DNA of 64,000 nucleotides from Spirosoma linguale DSM 74 (GCA_000024525.1 CP001769.1:5923001-5987000), one strand, 5' to 3'; shown: positions 35,672 to 45,337, counted from the first letter of the stretch. Notes: generated by a model from the letters alone, not told the origin. Numbers and translations are program-made.

Positions 35672-35761
35672 GTGCCGTTTATCAGATAATCTGCACCTAA
35701 ACTGCGCGCCATTCATTAGTTTTCGCCCATCATTACTCGTTTAGACTAACCAGAACTAACA

Positions 35762-36541
35762 ATGTACGCTCACGAAATTGATTACAAGATTATTGGCGAA
35801 GACATCCAGATCGTTGAAATAGAACTGGACCCCAACGAAACCGTTATTGCTGAAGCGGGCTCGATGCTTTATATGGAGGACGGCATCACGTTCGAAACCA
35901 AAATGGGCGATGGCTCGCAGCCAGACCAGGGTTTTCTGGGTAAACTGCTGCAGGCCGGTTCGCGCATGGTTATGGGCGAATCGCTGTTCATGACGCACTT
36001 CACCAACCGGGGCGTTGGCAAACGCAAAGTAGCTTTTTCGGCACCGTACCCCGGCACAATTATGCCGATCAACATGGCGAATGTCTATGGCAATACGCTT
36101 ATCGTTCAGAAAGACGCTTTCCTGTGTGCAGCTCTCGGTACGAAGCTGAGTATTCACTTCAACCAGAAAATAGGCGCTGGTTTATTTGGTGGCGAAGGTT
36201 TCATTCTGGAGAAAGTACAAAGCGACGGGATGGCCTTTATCCATGCCGGCGGTGTGGTCATTGAGCGGACGCTGAACAATGAAACCTTACGCGTCGACAC
36301 GGGCTGCGTTGTTGGTTTTGAGCCGAGTATTAACTTCGACATTCAGCGGGCGGGTGGTCTGCGCAGCATGGTTTTCGGTGGTGAGGGCTTGTTTTTGGCG
36401 ACACTTCGCGGCTCCGGTAAAGTCTGGATTCAGTCGATGCCAATTTCTAAACTCGTACAACGCCTGTCGACCGGAAGTGCCCAGAGCCACAAGGAAAGCG
36501 GCTCGGTGCTGGGGCAGTTGGGGAATTTGTTTGAAGGCTGA
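35762..36541 (+). CDS. TIGR00266/AIM24 family protein
   Basis: The 259-residue protein has the family's N-terminal strand [20 protein letters not shown], then [46 protein letters not shown] and a C-terminal [20 protein letters not shown]. It is an all-beta protein found in bacteria, archaea and mitochondria (Aim24); the bacterial function is not established. It stands alone after a terminator and is followed by a degenerate inverted repeat. Confidence 0.9.
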   Translation: MYAHEIDYKIIGEDIQIVEIELDPNETVIAEAGSMLYMEDGITFETKMGDGSQPDQGFLGKLLQAGSRMVMGESLFMTHFTNRGVGKRKVAFSAPYPGTIMPINMANVYGNTLIVQKDAFLCAALGTKLSIHFNQKIGAGLFGGEGFILEKVQSDGMAFIHAGGVVIERTLNNETLRVDTGCVVGFEPSINFDIQRAGGLRSMVFGGEGLFLATLRGSGKVWIQSMPISKLVQRLSTGSAQSHKESGSVLGQLGNLFEG

Positions 36542-36566
36542 CCTTAACCGCACGGGCGGCCCCGCA

Positions 36567-36731
36567 GGATTTTAAGAAGGTTAAAAGGATTGTCAGGATT
36601 ATGGCCAAAAGATAAAAAATGGCTATTACTAGGACATTTTTTGTTGAAATAGTGTTAACACCAAAATCAGTCTGGATTTTTAGGATGTTTCTGCTGTAAT
36701 CAGGAAAATCTTAAAAATCTTATTAAAATCC
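36567..36731. repeat. Degenerate AT-rich inverted repeat
   Basis: Arms 36567-36600 and 36698-36731 are 34 bases with 25 paired positions, separated by 97 bases. The arms share GGATTTTAAnAAG. The repeat fills most of the 198-base gap and ends 8 bases before the next start codon. It is AT-richer than its surroundings. Confidence 0.55.
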
Positions 36732-36739
36732 CGGTTCTG

Positions 36740-37030
36740 ATGGAAGTTATTTGCACAAACGACAATTTTCCGGCGCCCGTGCTGGCCTTTTATGCTGAGT
36801 TTGGCATACAAACGCCCAAACGTGACCAGATGTACACAATCCGGCAGGTAAAACGCCATACGACCGGCGACACCGGCGTGTTACTGAACGAAATCAAAAA
36901 CCCCGATGTGCCCGTGAAACACCCGGTTATGGGCGAAGTGTGGTTCGAACCTACGTTCAACATCAACCGGTTTGCTACCCTCATGGGCCAGCCGGTTATG
37001 AAGGAAGAACTGGAAGACGTAAATGTCTAA
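36740..37030 (+). CDS. Conserved hypothetical protein, 96 aa
   Basis: A small soluble protein beginning MEVICTNDNFPAPVLAFYAE and containing DQMYTIRQVKRHTTGDTGVL, with a C-terminal FEPTFNINRFATLMG. The start and the YTIRQV strand recall short SH3-like barrel proteins, common in Bacteroidota and their phages, that begin with a cysteine strand (MKVICI...). No function is known. A terminator lies 28 bases after its stop, so it is a single-gene unit. Confidence 0.7.
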   Translation: MEVICTNDNFPAPVLAFYAEFGIQTPKRDQMYTIRQVKRHTTGDTGVLLNEIKNPDVPVKHPVMGEVWFEPTFNINRFATLMGQPVMKEELEDVNV

Positions 37031-37058
37031 TTGACACTGCTATAGACTTTATACGCAA

Positions 37059-37083
37059 CCCGGCACGAAACGGCCGGGCTTTT
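37059..37083 (+). terminator. Rho-independent terminator
   Basis: CCCGGC, 8-base loop, GCCGGG, then CTTTT. It lies 28 bases after the stop of the preceding small gene. Confidence 0.7.
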
Positions 37084-37086
37084 GCG

Positions 37087-37171
37087 TTTAGATGTAGCCT
37101 GGACGGCCACGTCCGGGACGAAAAGTCATGAATTTAGCTACCCGGACGTGGCCGTCCAGGCTACATCTAAA
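37087..37171. repeat. Perfect 31-bp inverted repeat before gldD
   Basis: Arms 37087-37117 and 37141-37171 are perfect over 31 bases with a 23-base loop. The core GGACGGCCACGTCC is itself nearly palindromic, REP-like. The right arm ends two bases before the gldD GTG start, so if the mRNA folds the hairpin would cover the ribosome-binding region. Confidence 0.85.
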
Positions 37172-37173
37172 CT

Positions 37174-37761
37174 GTGATAAAATACGCCCTTATTCTGCTG
37201 ACCGGATTGGTTTTAGCCGCTTGCGGCAGCGACTCATCCGACAATTATGTGCCCAAGCCGAAGGGCTACCCCCGGTTCGATCTGCCCACGCCGACCTACA
37301 AGCTGATCGATCCGACTCACCCGTATCAGTTCGAGTACAATTCTATTGCTAAAATCCTGCCCGATACCTTCGCCCGGTCGGAGCCGCATTGGATTTTCAT
37401 TCATTACCCTATGTTTAAGGCCAGCGTTCAGCTGACCTACAAGCCGGTAAATAATGACGTGAACCGACTACGGGCTATGCTTGAAGATGCCTACAAACTG
37501 GCTGCCCGGCACAACATTAAAGCGTATGCCATCGAGCAACGTAAAATCCGGCTAAAATCTGGTCTGGAAGCCAGCATCATCGACTTATCAGGTGAAGTAC
37601 CCAGCCAAGTGCAATTTGTTACGACAGACTCGACAACCCATTTCCTGCGGGGGGCCTTATATTTTAACACCGCCACTCAAAACGATTCGCTGCAACCGGC
37701 TATTCAGTACATTCGCAAGGACATTATGCACATGCTGAATACGCTGAAATGGCGGAAATAA
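37174..37761 (+). CDS. gldD: Gliding motility lipoprotein GldD
   Basis: The 195-residue protein starts with GTG and a lipoprotein signal whose lipobox is LAAC (Cys17). The mature N-terminus has the GldD hallmark YVPKPKGYPRFDLP. Later segments HWIFIHYPMFKASVQLTYKP and DSTTHFLRGALYFNT also fit. GldD is needed for gliding and the type IX secretion machinery in Flavobacterium and relatives. The gene is bracketed on both sides by long inverted repeats, the second of which includes its last codons. Confidence 0.93.
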   Translation: MIKYALILLTGLVLAACGSDSSDNYVPKPKGYPRFDLPTPTYKLIDPTHPYQFEYNSIAKILPDTFARSEPHWIFIHYPMFKASVQLTYKPVNNDVNRLRAMLEDAYKLAARHNIKAYAIEQRKIRLKSGLEASIIDLSGEVPSQVQFVTTDSTTHFLRGALYFNTATQNDSLQPAIQYIRKDIMHMLNTLKWRK

Positions 37762-37820
37762 TGGTAAGACAAACGTCATTTCTTTGAGATACATCGTTTG
37801 TCTTACCATTACTTCCGCCA
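37750..37820. repeat. Inverted repeat that includes the end of gldD
   Basis: Arms 37750-37775 and 37795-37820 are 26 bases with one mismatch and a 19-base loop. The left arm contains the last three sense codons and the stop of gldD (TGGCGGAAATAA). The right arm is therefore an inverted copy of coding sequence placed downstream. Confidence 0.85.
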
Positions 37821-37869
37821 ACCATTCACGTATATAACCCGTTATCACAGAAACTATCTGTTCTCGTCA

Positions 37870-38298
37870 ATGAAATTTATTGCCACCTTATTCCTCTGCC
37901 TCTCGCTTTCCGTTGCCTTTGCTCAAACCAAAAAGCCAGCAGCTAAAGCAACCGCCAAACCAGCTGCTGCGGCCATTAAAACGCCCGGACAACTCATTTA
38001 CGAACAAAACTGCCTGACCTGCCACCAGGCTACCGGTTCCGGCGTACCGAACTTAAATCCTCCCCTACGTGGAACCGACTGGGTGCTGGGCGATAAAACC
38101 CGACTAATAAATGTACTGCTGAAGGGCTTGCAGGGTCAGGAAATAGAAGGCGATATGTACGACAATGCCATGCCCGCCCACGACTTCCTGAATGATACTC
38201 AGATTGCTGATGTACTGACCTACATCCGTAGCAATTTTGGCAACAAAGCCGAGGCCGTAACCGCCGATGAGGTAAAGGCCGTGCGAGCGATGAAATAA
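37870..38298 (+). CDS. Exported mono-haem c-type cytochrome
   Basis: From MKFIATLFLCLSLSVAFAQ the protein is 142 residues with a signal peptide; an ATG-like upstream extension to 37798 would start inside the preceding hairpin and is rejected. After an Ala/Lys/Pro linker comes the haem site CLTCH and GSGVPNLNPPLRGTDWVLGD. The likely Met ligand is in YDNAMPAHDFLND. The class resembles small periplasmic cytochromes that shuttle electrons to oxidases or dehydrogenases. The partner is not evident. Confidence 0.88.
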   Translation: MKFIATLFLCLSLSVAFAQTKKPAAKATAKPAAAAIKTPGQLIYEQNCLTCHQATGSGVPNLNPPLRGTDWVLGDKTRLINVLLKGLQGQEIEGDMYDNAMPAHDFLNDTQIADVLTYIRSNFGNKAEAVTADEVKAVRAMK

Positions 38299-38461
38299 TA
38301 GTATCCGGAACAGCCAGAGGGGATTTTAGACGTACATAGGGGAAACGATTCGTAGGGAGAGTCTGGTCGGGCAGCTGATGATTGTTATCGCTGGCAGAAC
38401 GGACTCTTTTTGTCATTATACGCAGACTGTCGTATCTAGCATACCAAATAGCAGTTGGACA

Positions 38462-39331
38462 ATGCCCAGTAGTATAAAGACGTACGATTTTAAACCGGGT
38501 TTACTTGCCGAGATTGAGCTTATCCCTATTTCATCTATTTTTCAGCAGCATGAACCGATTTTAACGAAGCCGCACCGAGCCGATTTTTATCATATCTTCT
38601 GGTTTACTAAGGGAACGCCGGTCCACACCGTCGACTTTATTCCCATAGCTATCCAGCCCAATACGTTGCTGTTTGTTGCTAGAAACCGGGTTCAATTCTT
38701 TGATCGATCCGGCCAGTACGACGGCTGGGTACTGCTCTTTACGGATGCCTTTTTCAACCAGAATCCGCTCGATGCCCAATTTCTTCGCCATACCATTCTC
38801 TTTCGCAGCCTGGTGGATGTTCCCCTGGTCCAACTCGATCAGTTGGAAACCGATCTGATTCCAATCCTGCACCAGCTACAGAACGAGTACGCGCAACCCG
38901 ACGACGGCCTTCATCTTGCCATTCTAAAAAACCTGCTGCATAACCTGTTGATGCTAGCCGACCGGGAACATCGAAAGCAGGGTGCTTCCGAAAGCAGAAA
39001 AGGACCTCATCTGGATTACACACTGGCTTTTACGGAATTGCTGGAGAAACAGTTCATCAACCATCAATCTGTCCGCCAATACGCTAAACAGTTGGGCATC
39101 ACCGAACGGCGACTACAGCAGGCAACAGCCGAAGCTGTGGGCAAAACGCCGAAACAACTCATCGACGAGCGGCTGCTTTTAGAAGCAAAACGATTGCTGG
39201 TACACACCAATCAATCCATCAAAGAGATTGCCTTTACCCTGGGTTTTGAAGAACCTACCCATTTCTCTCGCTTGTTTCGCCACCATCTGGCCCAAACACC
39301 CGCCCAGTTTCGCAAAGGGTTCGCAGTATAA
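38462..39331 (+). CDS. AraC-family transcriptional regulator
   Basis: From MPSSIKTYDFKPG the protein is 289 residues; the frame opens at 38378 but the extra 28 residues lack family character. The N-terminal cupin-like sensor contains RADFYHIFWFTKG and PNTLLFVARNRVQFFD. The C-terminal double helix-turn-helix has VRQYAKQLGITERRLQQAT and SIKEIAFTLGFEEPTHFSRL. It probably controls the SnoaL-like gene starting 194 bases downstream, though this is inferred from position alone. Confidence 0.92.
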   Translation: MPSSIKTYDFKPGLLAEIELIPISSIFQQHEPILTKPHRADFYHIFWFTKGTPVHTVDFIPIAIQPNTLLFVARNRVQFFDRSGQYDGWVLLFTDAFFNQNPLDAQFLRHTILFRSLVDVPLVQLDQLETDLIPILHQLQNEYAQPDDGLHLAILKNLLHNLLMLADREHRKQGASESRKGPHLDYTLAFTELLEKQFINHQSVRQYAKQLGITERRLQQATAEAVGKTPKQLIDERLLLEAKRLLVHTNQSIKEIAFTLGFEEPTHFSRLFRHHLAQTPAQFRKGFAV

Positions 39332-39525
39332 CTCTATTTCGCATTCTGATCATTTTTACTCGCAGTTGTATCTTTTCTATACAAGGTACAAACCGGAGCT
39401 TTGTGTCCATCAAATACACAACTAATTCATCAGTAATCATTCGGTTGACTCGGAGATGCTGGCCTTAGCCGTCTATGGTGGGCAGGGGCAAACGTCTTCG
39501 CTACGCCTAGAAAAAAGTTAGCGCC

Positions 39526-40287
39526 ATGAACAAAAAAGATCAGGTAATCGCCCTATTGAAAAGCATTGAAACAGGAGAAGCAGGCCCTGCTGCTGTGATC
39601 AATCCCAGCCAGTACACGCAGCACAATTTAGGGGTAGCCGACGGTCTGGCTGGTTTTGGAGCCGTACTCCAGCAGCTACCACCCAACTCTGCAAAAGTGA
39701 ATACGGTCCGCGTGTTTGAGGACGGAGATTACGTGTTTACGCACAGTGACTACGACTTTTTCGGCCCAAAGATCGGTTTTGACGTATTCCGGTTCGAGCA
39801 AGGCCAGATCGTTGAACACTGGGATAATTTGCAGGAAACCCCGGCCACAGCTAATCCCAGTGGCCATACGATGATCGACGGCCCAACCCAGGCCACAGAC
39901 CTAACGCAAACAGAGTGGAACAAGGCGCTGGTCGAATCGTTTGTAGACGACATTCTGGTGAACGGCCGGATGGAGAAGCTGGCGGGCTATTACAACGGCG
40001 ATCACTACATTCAGCATAACCCGCAGATTGGCGATGGCCTCTCCGGTTTAGGGCAGGCACTCGAAGCGATGGCAGCCCAGGGCATCACGATGAAATACGA
40101 CAAAATTCATCGTGTTCTGGGCGAAGGCAACTTTGTGCTGGTGCTTAGTGAAGGAACATTCGGTGGCCAGCACACTTCGTTTTTTGATCTTTTTCGCGTC
40201 GAAAATGGTAAGATTGCCGAGCACTGGGATACCATTGAGACGATTCCCGCTCCCTCGGATTGGAAAAACGACAACGGTAAATTTTAA
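39526..40287 (+). CDS. SnoaL-like protein with two tandem domains
   Basis: The 253-residue protein consists of two NTF2/SnoaL-like halves. Each half has a YxQHN signature (SQYTQHNLGVADGLAGFG and HYIQHNPQIGDGLSGLGQ) and ends with an EHWD strand (QIVEHWDNLQETP and KIAEHWDTIETIP). Single-domain relatives are polyketide cyclases or predicted stress or ester-cyclising enzymes of about 120 residues. The doubled architecture suggests an internal duplication. It lies downstream of the AraC regulator and is convergent with the carboxylase gene. Confidence 0.85.
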   Translation: MNKKDQVIALLKSIETGEAGPAAVINPSQYTQHNLGVADGLAGFGAVLQQLPPNSAKVNTVRVFEDGDYVFTHSDYDFFGPKIGFDVFRFEQGQIVEHWDNLQETPATANPSGHTMIDGPTQATDLTQTEWNKALVESFVDDILVNGRMEKLAGYYNGDHYIQHNPQIGDGLSGLGQALEAMAAQGITMKYDKIHRVLGEGNFVLVLSEGTFGGQHTSFFDLFRVENGKIAEHWDTIETIPAPSDWKNDNGKF

Positions 40288-40298
40288 CGTACATGCTC

Positions 40299-40339
40299 AC
40301 CTAGCCAATGGTTCATATCGGGGGAACCATTGGCTAGGT
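40299..40339. repeat. Inverted repeat overlapping the carboxylase stop codon
   Basis: Perfect 16-base arms at 40299-40314 and 40324-40339 with a 9-base loop, between two convergent genes 46 bases apart. The right arm contains the TAG stop (40334-40336) of the carboxylase gene on the minus strand. It probably serves as terminator for both genes. Confidence 0.8.
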
Positions 40340-41944
40340 TTGAATTACCCCTACCGAAAATCGCTTCGTGATGGGTGCATGGTTAGCCGCCGAGATCCCT
40401 TCTGACAGGATTTTTCGGGTGTCGAGCGGGTCGATAACAGCATCGACCCAAAGCCGGGCGGCTGCGTAATAGGGCGAAAGCTGAGCATTATACTGATCGG
40501 TAATTTTATCCAGTTGCGCCTGTTCTTCTTCAGGGGTCAGGGGCTGGCCTTTGGCTTTCTGAGCCGCCACCTGAATTTGCAATAAGGTTTTAGCGGCCGA
40601 GGCACCACTCATCACCGCCATTTGCGCCGTTGGCCAGGCCAGCATCAGCCGAGGGTCATAGGCTTTGCCGCACATGGCATAATTGCCCGCCCCGTAGCTG
40701 TTACCAATAACGACCGTAAACTTTGGTACTACCGAATTGGCCATCGCGCTGACCATCTTGGCCCCATCTTTAATGATACCACCCTGCTCAGCCCGGCTCC
40801 CGACCATGAAGCCAGATACATCTTGTATGAACACCAGCGGAATCTGCTTCTGATTGCAGTTCATAATGAACCGGGCGGCTTTGTCGGCCGCATCGCCATA
40901 AATAACCCCGCCCATCTGCATCTCTGTCGGCTGTCCCGTTTTGCCTTTAGCCTTCACCACTTTCCGCTGGTTGGCCACGATACCCACCGCCCAGCCGTCA
41001 ATTCGGGCGTACCCACAAATGAGCGACTGCCCGTAACCAGGTTTATACGCATCGAAGGCCGAGTTATCCACAAGTCTATCCACAATTTCTTGCATGTCGT
41101 AGGGTTTTACCCGGTCGGCGGGGAGGATTTGGTAAATATCGGCGGGATTTTTAGCAGGTAAGGCAGGTTCGGCTCGGTCGAAGCCAGCGGTTGGGCGATG
41201 CCCCGTTTTATCGAGAATACGCTTAATCGCATCCAGACAACTCTTATCGTCCGGGTAGCGGTTGTCGATAACGCCCGAAATATCGGTATGCGTAACGGCC
41301 CCGCCCAGGGTTTCAGCGTCGACCTCTTCGCCAATCGACGCTTTGACCAGATACGGCCCGGCCAGAAATATAGAGCCGGTACCTTCCACGATCAGTGCTT
41401 CATCGGACATAATGGGTAAGTAAGCTCCCCCGGCTACGCAGCTGCCCATTACGGCCGCTACCTGTAAAACACCCATCGCCGAGAGGTGGGCGTTGTTGCG
41501 AAACGTGCGACCAAAGTGTTCTTTATCAGCAAACACCTCGTCCTGCAAGGGCAGGTAAACCCCCGCACTGTCGACCAGATAGATGATGGGCAACTGATTC
41601 TCCATCGCAATTTCCTGCGCCCGGAGATTCTTTTTAGCCGTAATCGGAAACCAGGCACCGGCCTTTACTGTGGCATCGTTCGCCACAATAACACACTGCC
41701 GCCCCGATACATAGCCAATCCCTACGACAACCCCGCCCGCCGGGCAGCCGCCATGTTCGGCATACATGCCCTCGCCTGTGAAAAGGCCGATTTCGACGAA
41801 GGGTTTATCGTCATCGGTGAGGTAGTCGATTCGTTCGCGAGCGGTCAGTTTACCCTTTTTGTGCTGGTCATCTATTTTCTTTTGGCCACCACCAAGTTGA
41901 GTTTGGGCAGACCGTTGGGCGAGTTCGTCGAGGAGCGTTTGCAT
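40334..41944 (-). CDS. Acyl-CoA carboxylase carboxyltransferase subunit (methylcrotonyl-CoA carboxylase beta-like)
   Basis: The 536-residue protein is a full-length carboxyltransferase: N-lobe with KGKLTARERIDYLTDDD and GGCPAGGVVVGIGYV, MGSCVAGGAYLPIMSDEALI, and C-lobe with FIQDVSGFMVGSRAEQGGII and VVIGNSYGAGNYAMCGKAYD. The length and FADKEHFGRTFRNNAHLSAM fit the methylcrotonyl or related acyl-CoA branch of leucine and fatty-acid breakdown. It needs a biotin carboxylase/carrier subunit, which is not encoded nearby. It stands alone. Confidence 0.92.
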   Translation of the reverse strand: MQTLLDELAQRSAQTQLGGGQKKIDDQHKKGKLTARERIDYLTDDDKPFVEIGLFTGEGMYAEHGGCPAGGVVVGIGYVSGRQCVIVANDATVKAGAWFPITAKKNLRAQEIAMENQLPIIYLVDSAGVYLPLQDEVFADKEHFGRTFRNNAHLSAMGVLQVAAVMGSCVAGGAYLPIMSDEALIVEGTGSIFLAGPYLVKASIGEEVDAETLGGAVTHTDISGVIDNRYPDDKSCLDAIKRILDKTGHRPTAGFDRAEPALPAKNPADIYQILPADRVKPYDMQEIVDRLVDNSAFDAYKPGYGQSLICGYARIDGWAVGIVANQRKVVKAKGKTGQPTEMQMGGVIYGDAADKAARFIMNCNQKQIPLVFIQDVSGFMVGSRAEQGGIIKDGAKMVSAMANSVVPKFTVVIGNSYGAGNYAMCGKAYDPRLMLAWPTAQMAVMSGASAAKTLLQIQVAAQKAKGQPLTPEEEQAQLDKITDQYNAQLSPYYAAARLWVDAVIDPLDTRKILSEGISAANHAPITKRFSVGVIQT

Positions 41945-42153
41945 GAATGAAGGCGAAGTGTAGCCATATAGGCAAGTGAAAAACCCTAAAGTACGTGAGT
42001 TGTTGCCATCTCAAAAATGAGCGTACCAATACAATCTGGCGCAACTCTATTCAGCACCTATACTAACTACTAATCATATTTGGCTTTTCATATAATCGTC
42101 AGAATTATATAACGAAATACAAAATGGTTGCTGATTAAATTATAGCCAATCGC

Positions 42154-42161
42154 TATGTTTG
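42154..42161 (+). promoter_or_regulatory. Bacteroidota-type -7 element that decides the start of the BNR-repeat gene
   Basis: TATGTTTG is an exact TAnnTTTG match, with a TTG at 42128-42130 as possible -33 box (23-base spacing). The first ATG of the open frame (42155) lies inside this element, so translation should start downstream, at 42230, where a signal peptide begins. Nothing else recognisable lies in 41945-42153. Confidence 0.5.
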
Positions 42162-42229
42162 ATAAAATAACCGAAAACAGTTATTTGATGAGTTATACGC
42201 AGCCCGATACGCTAAAAATCTATTCTTCC

Positions 42230-45200
42230 ATGCATAAGTTTTTCCTTTACTTCTTTCTAACGCTGTTTGTTAACCAGCCTGCCATAGGCCAGGCCACGAA
42301 AGCACAGGCCACGGTTTCCTTTGAGCCATCAACGTACGAGGGCTTACGCTGGCGTGAATTAGGTCCATATCGCGGAGGCCGCTCTTGTACAGTTACCGGC
42401 GTACCCAACAATCCCAATCTATATTACATGGGTACCGTAGGCGGTGGGGTCTGGCGCACGACCGATGGCGGTCAGACCTGGGGCAGCATTACCGATAATT
42501 ACTTTGGCGGCACCATTGGCGCGGTGGCCGTTGCCGAAAGTGACCCCAATGTTATTTATGTAGGCGAGGGCGAACAGACGTTACGCAATAACGTGGCATC
42601 GGGCACCGGCATGTGGCGCTCCACCGACGCGGGCACCAGTTGGAAGCGCATCGGCCTGACCGACTCGAAACACATTGCCCGCATTCGGATTCACCCCAAA
42701 AACCCGGATGTAGTTTACGTTGCCGCTATGGGTAACCTCTGGAAACCCAACGAGATGCGGGGCATCTTTCGCAGCACCGACGGTGGGCAAACCTGGAAAA
42801 AAGTGCTGTACATCAACGACCAGGCGGGTGCCGCCGATCTGATGCTCGACCCCAATAACCCGCGAATAATGTATGCCAGCACCTGGAACATGAAGCGCAA
42901 CGGCTACCGCATGGATAGCGGTGGTCCCGACTCCAAACTGTGGAAAAGCACCGACGGGGGCGACACCTGGGAAAACCTGTCCGATAAGCCCGGCATGCCG
43001 TCGGGAATTAACGGCATCATCGGCGTGACCGTTTCGCCAAAAAACTCCAGCCGGGTGTGGGCCATCATCGAGAATAAAGACGCCGGTGGCGTTTACCGCT
43101 CCGACGACGCCGGGAAAACCTGGACTAAAATCAATCAGGACCGCGCCCTGCTGCAACGGGCCTGGTACTACTGCCGCATTTACGCCGACTCACAAAACGA
43201 GGACATCGTGTATGTCATGAACGTGAGTTACGGCGTGTCGAAAGATGGCGGTAAAACTTTCGAGTTAAAAAATGCACCCCACGGCGACCACCACGACCTC
43301 TGGATTGATCCCAACAACAACAAACGCATGGCCATTGCCGATGATGGGGGCGCTCAGATTTCGACCGATGGCGGCAACAACTGGACAACCTACCACAACC
43401 AACCAACAGCGCAGTTCTACCGCGTTTCGACCGACAACCATTTTCCGTACCGCATTTATGGTGCCCAGCAGGACAATACCAGCGTCCGGATTTCGCACCG
43501 GACGGGCAGCGCATCTGTCACCGAAAAAGATTGGGATGCGCTGGCCATTGGCGAAAGTGCTCACCTGGCTGCCGATCCGCTCAACAGCGAGGTGGTTTTT
43601 GGTGGCGATTATAAAGGCTATATGACCATGCAGGACCTGGCTACCGGTCAGGAGCGATCGACCAACATCTACCCCGATCTGCCCGCTGGTTCAGGTGCCG
43701 ATGCCATGAAATACCGCTTCAACTGGAATTACCCGGTCTTTTTCAGCCCGCACAACCCCAAGAAACTCTACGCCGGATCGAACCATCTGCACGTCAGTTA
43801 CACAGGGGGCGAAAGCTGGGAGGTGATCAGCCCCGATTTGTCGAGAGGAGAACCCGAAACCATCAAGTCGTCGGGTGGGCCGATCACGCAGGACAATACC
43901 GGAGCCGAATACTACGCCAACTTGTTTGCCGCCACCGAGTCGCCTTATACCGAAGGTGAAATCTGGACGGGGTCGGACGATGGGCTGGTGCATGTGACTA
44001 CGGATGGCGGCAAGAACTGGAAAAACGTTACCCCGCCTATGTCGCCAAAGTACAATATGATGAACTCGGTGGAGGTTAATCCATTCGTGAAAGGGGGTGC
44101 TTACATTGCGGCTACGTCGTATAAGTTTGGCGATTATATGCCTTACATCTACAAAACGCTGGATTACGGCAAAACCTGGACGGTGATGACCAAAGGTATT
44201 CCCAAAGATGAGTTTGTACGGGTCGTTCGGGCCGACCCCAAGCGAAAGGGGCTGCTCTATGCCGGTACCGAGCGGGGCGTGTGGGTGTCGTTCGACGATG
44301 GAGAAAGCTGGTCGAAGCTTCAGCTTAACCTCCCGCCGGTACCTATTCATGACCTGGCTATCAAGAATGATAACCTCATTGCGGCCACGCACGGCCGTAG
44401 TTTCTGGCTAATTGACGATCTTACTCCGCTTCACCAGCTCAAACCCGAGTTAGCGTCGAAAGATGTTATTCTGTATCAGCCAATGCCCACCTACCGCATG
44501 GCCGGAAGCGACAAGCGCGAGGCCGCTCTGGAAGGCGAAAATCACCCCAATGGTGTGATGATTCATTACTTCATCAAAAAAGCCGACCCGGCTGCGGAGG
44601 TTAAGCTGGAAATTCTGGAAAGCAACGGCAACCTCATTCGTTCGTTCAGCAGCAAAGCCAAAGAGAAAGCCGACCTGCTGAAGGTGAAATCTGGTGGCGA
44701 CCGCTTCGTGTGGGATATGCGCTATCCGGGCTACAAGACCTTCCCCGGCATGGTGTTTTACGGCTCGCCCAACCTCGGCCCCAAAGCGGTACCGGGCAAC
44801 TACCAGGTTAGGCTGACCGTAAATGGGCAATCCCAGACCCAGCCGTTCGAGATCATCAAAGACCCGCGTCTAAAAACAACGCCGGAAGATTACCAGGCCC
44901 AGTTCAGCTTCCTGATGAAAGTACGGGACAAAGTAACGGAAGCTAATGAAGGCATTATCGATCTGCGGAAAATAAAAGAAGACCTGACGTATCTGAAGAA
45001 CAAAATGGGGTCTGACGAGAAGAACAAGGACATAAACGAGGTCATCAAGAAGTTTGAAGACGACCTCAAAACCATTGAGAACGACATTCATCAGACCAAA
45101 AACATGAGCGTTCAGGACCCGCTCAACTACGGAATTAAGCTCAACAACCGGCTGGCGCACCTCATGAGCGAGCAGGCCCAGGGCGATTTTCGCCCAACGA

Positions 45201-45337
45201 AACAGGGCGAAGACGTTCGCAGTAAACTCACCAAAGAGGTCGACGAACAGCTAGTCAAATTGAAAGTGACGATTGAAACTAACCTGCAACGCATCAACCA
45301 GATGGCTAAGGATAAAGGGGTTGTCCTGGTTAACTAG
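42230..45337 (+). CDS. Secreted BNR/VPS10-type beta-propeller protein
   Basis: From MHKFFLYFFLTLFVNQPAIG the protein is 1035 residues with a signal peptide. It carries about nine Asp-box (BNR) repeats, such as WRTTDGGQTWGSI, FRSTDGGQTWKKV, WKSTDGGDTWENL and VTTDGGKNWKNV, over residues 70-720. These form sortilin/VPS10-like propellers. The last 200 residues are helical and charged (YLKNKMGSDEKNKDINEV). Bacteroidota carry many such proteins, often annotated as glycosyl hydrolases without proof of catalysis. It is exported, probably as a surface or periplasmic binding protein. Confidence 0.87.
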   Translation: MHKFFLYFFLTLFVNQPAIGQATKAQATVSFEPSTYEGLRWRELGPYRGGRSCTVTGVPNNPNLYYMGTVGGGVWRTTDGGQTWGSITDNYFGGTIGAVAVAESDPNVIYVGEGEQTLRNNVASGTGMWRSTDAGTSWKRIGLTDSKHIARIRIHPKNPDVVYVAAMGNLWKPNEMRGIFRSTDGGQTWKKVLYINDQAGAADLMLDPNNPRIMYASTWNMKRNGYRMDSGGPDSKLWKSTDGGDTWENLSDKPGMPSGINGIIGVTVSPKNSSRVWAIIENKDAGGVYRSDDAGKTWTKINQDRALLQRAWYYCRIYADSQNEDIVYVMNVSYGVSKDGGKTFELKNAPHGDHHDLWIDPNNNKRMAIADDGGAQISTDGGNNWTTYHNQPTAQFYRVSTDNHFPYRIYGAQQDNTSVRISHRTGSASVTEKDWDALAIGESAHLAADPLNSEVVFGGDYKGYMTMQDLATGQERSTNIYPDLPAGSGADAMKYRFNWNYPVFFSPHNPKKLYAGSNHLHVSYTGGESWEVISPDLSRGEPETIKSSGGPITQDNTGAEYYANLFAATESPYTEGEIWTGSDDGLVHVTTDGGKNWKNVTPPMSPKYNMMNSVEVNPFVKGGAYIAATSYKFGDYMPYIYKTLDYGKTWTVMTKGIPKDEFVRVVRADPKRKGLLYAGTERGVWVSFDDGESWSKLQLNLPPVPIHDLAIKNDNLIAATHGRSFWLIDDLTPLHQLKPELASKDVILYQPMPTYRMAGSDKREAALEGENHPNGVMIHYFIKKADPAAEVKLEILESNGNLIRSFSSKAKEKADLLKVKSGGDRFVWDMRYPGYKTFPGMVFYGSPNLGPKAVPGNYQVRLTVNGQSQTQPFEIIKDPRLKTTPEDYQAQFSFLMKVRDKVTEANEGIIDLRKIKEDLTYLKNKMGSDEKNKDINEVIKKFEDDLKTIENDIHQTKNMSVQDPLNYGIKLNNRLAHLMSEQAQGDFRPTKQGEDVRSKLTKEVDEQLVKLKVTIETNLQRINQMAKDKGVVLVN

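Noticed and set aside
37798..37869. Upstream extension of the cytochrome c gene
   Set aside because: These 24 codons begin inside the right arm of a hairpin and precede a clean signal peptide start at 37870.
43691..44392. 233-codon open frame opposite the BNR-repeat gene
   Set aside because: Antisense of Asp-box repeats; the sense strand has clear, periodic protein motifs.
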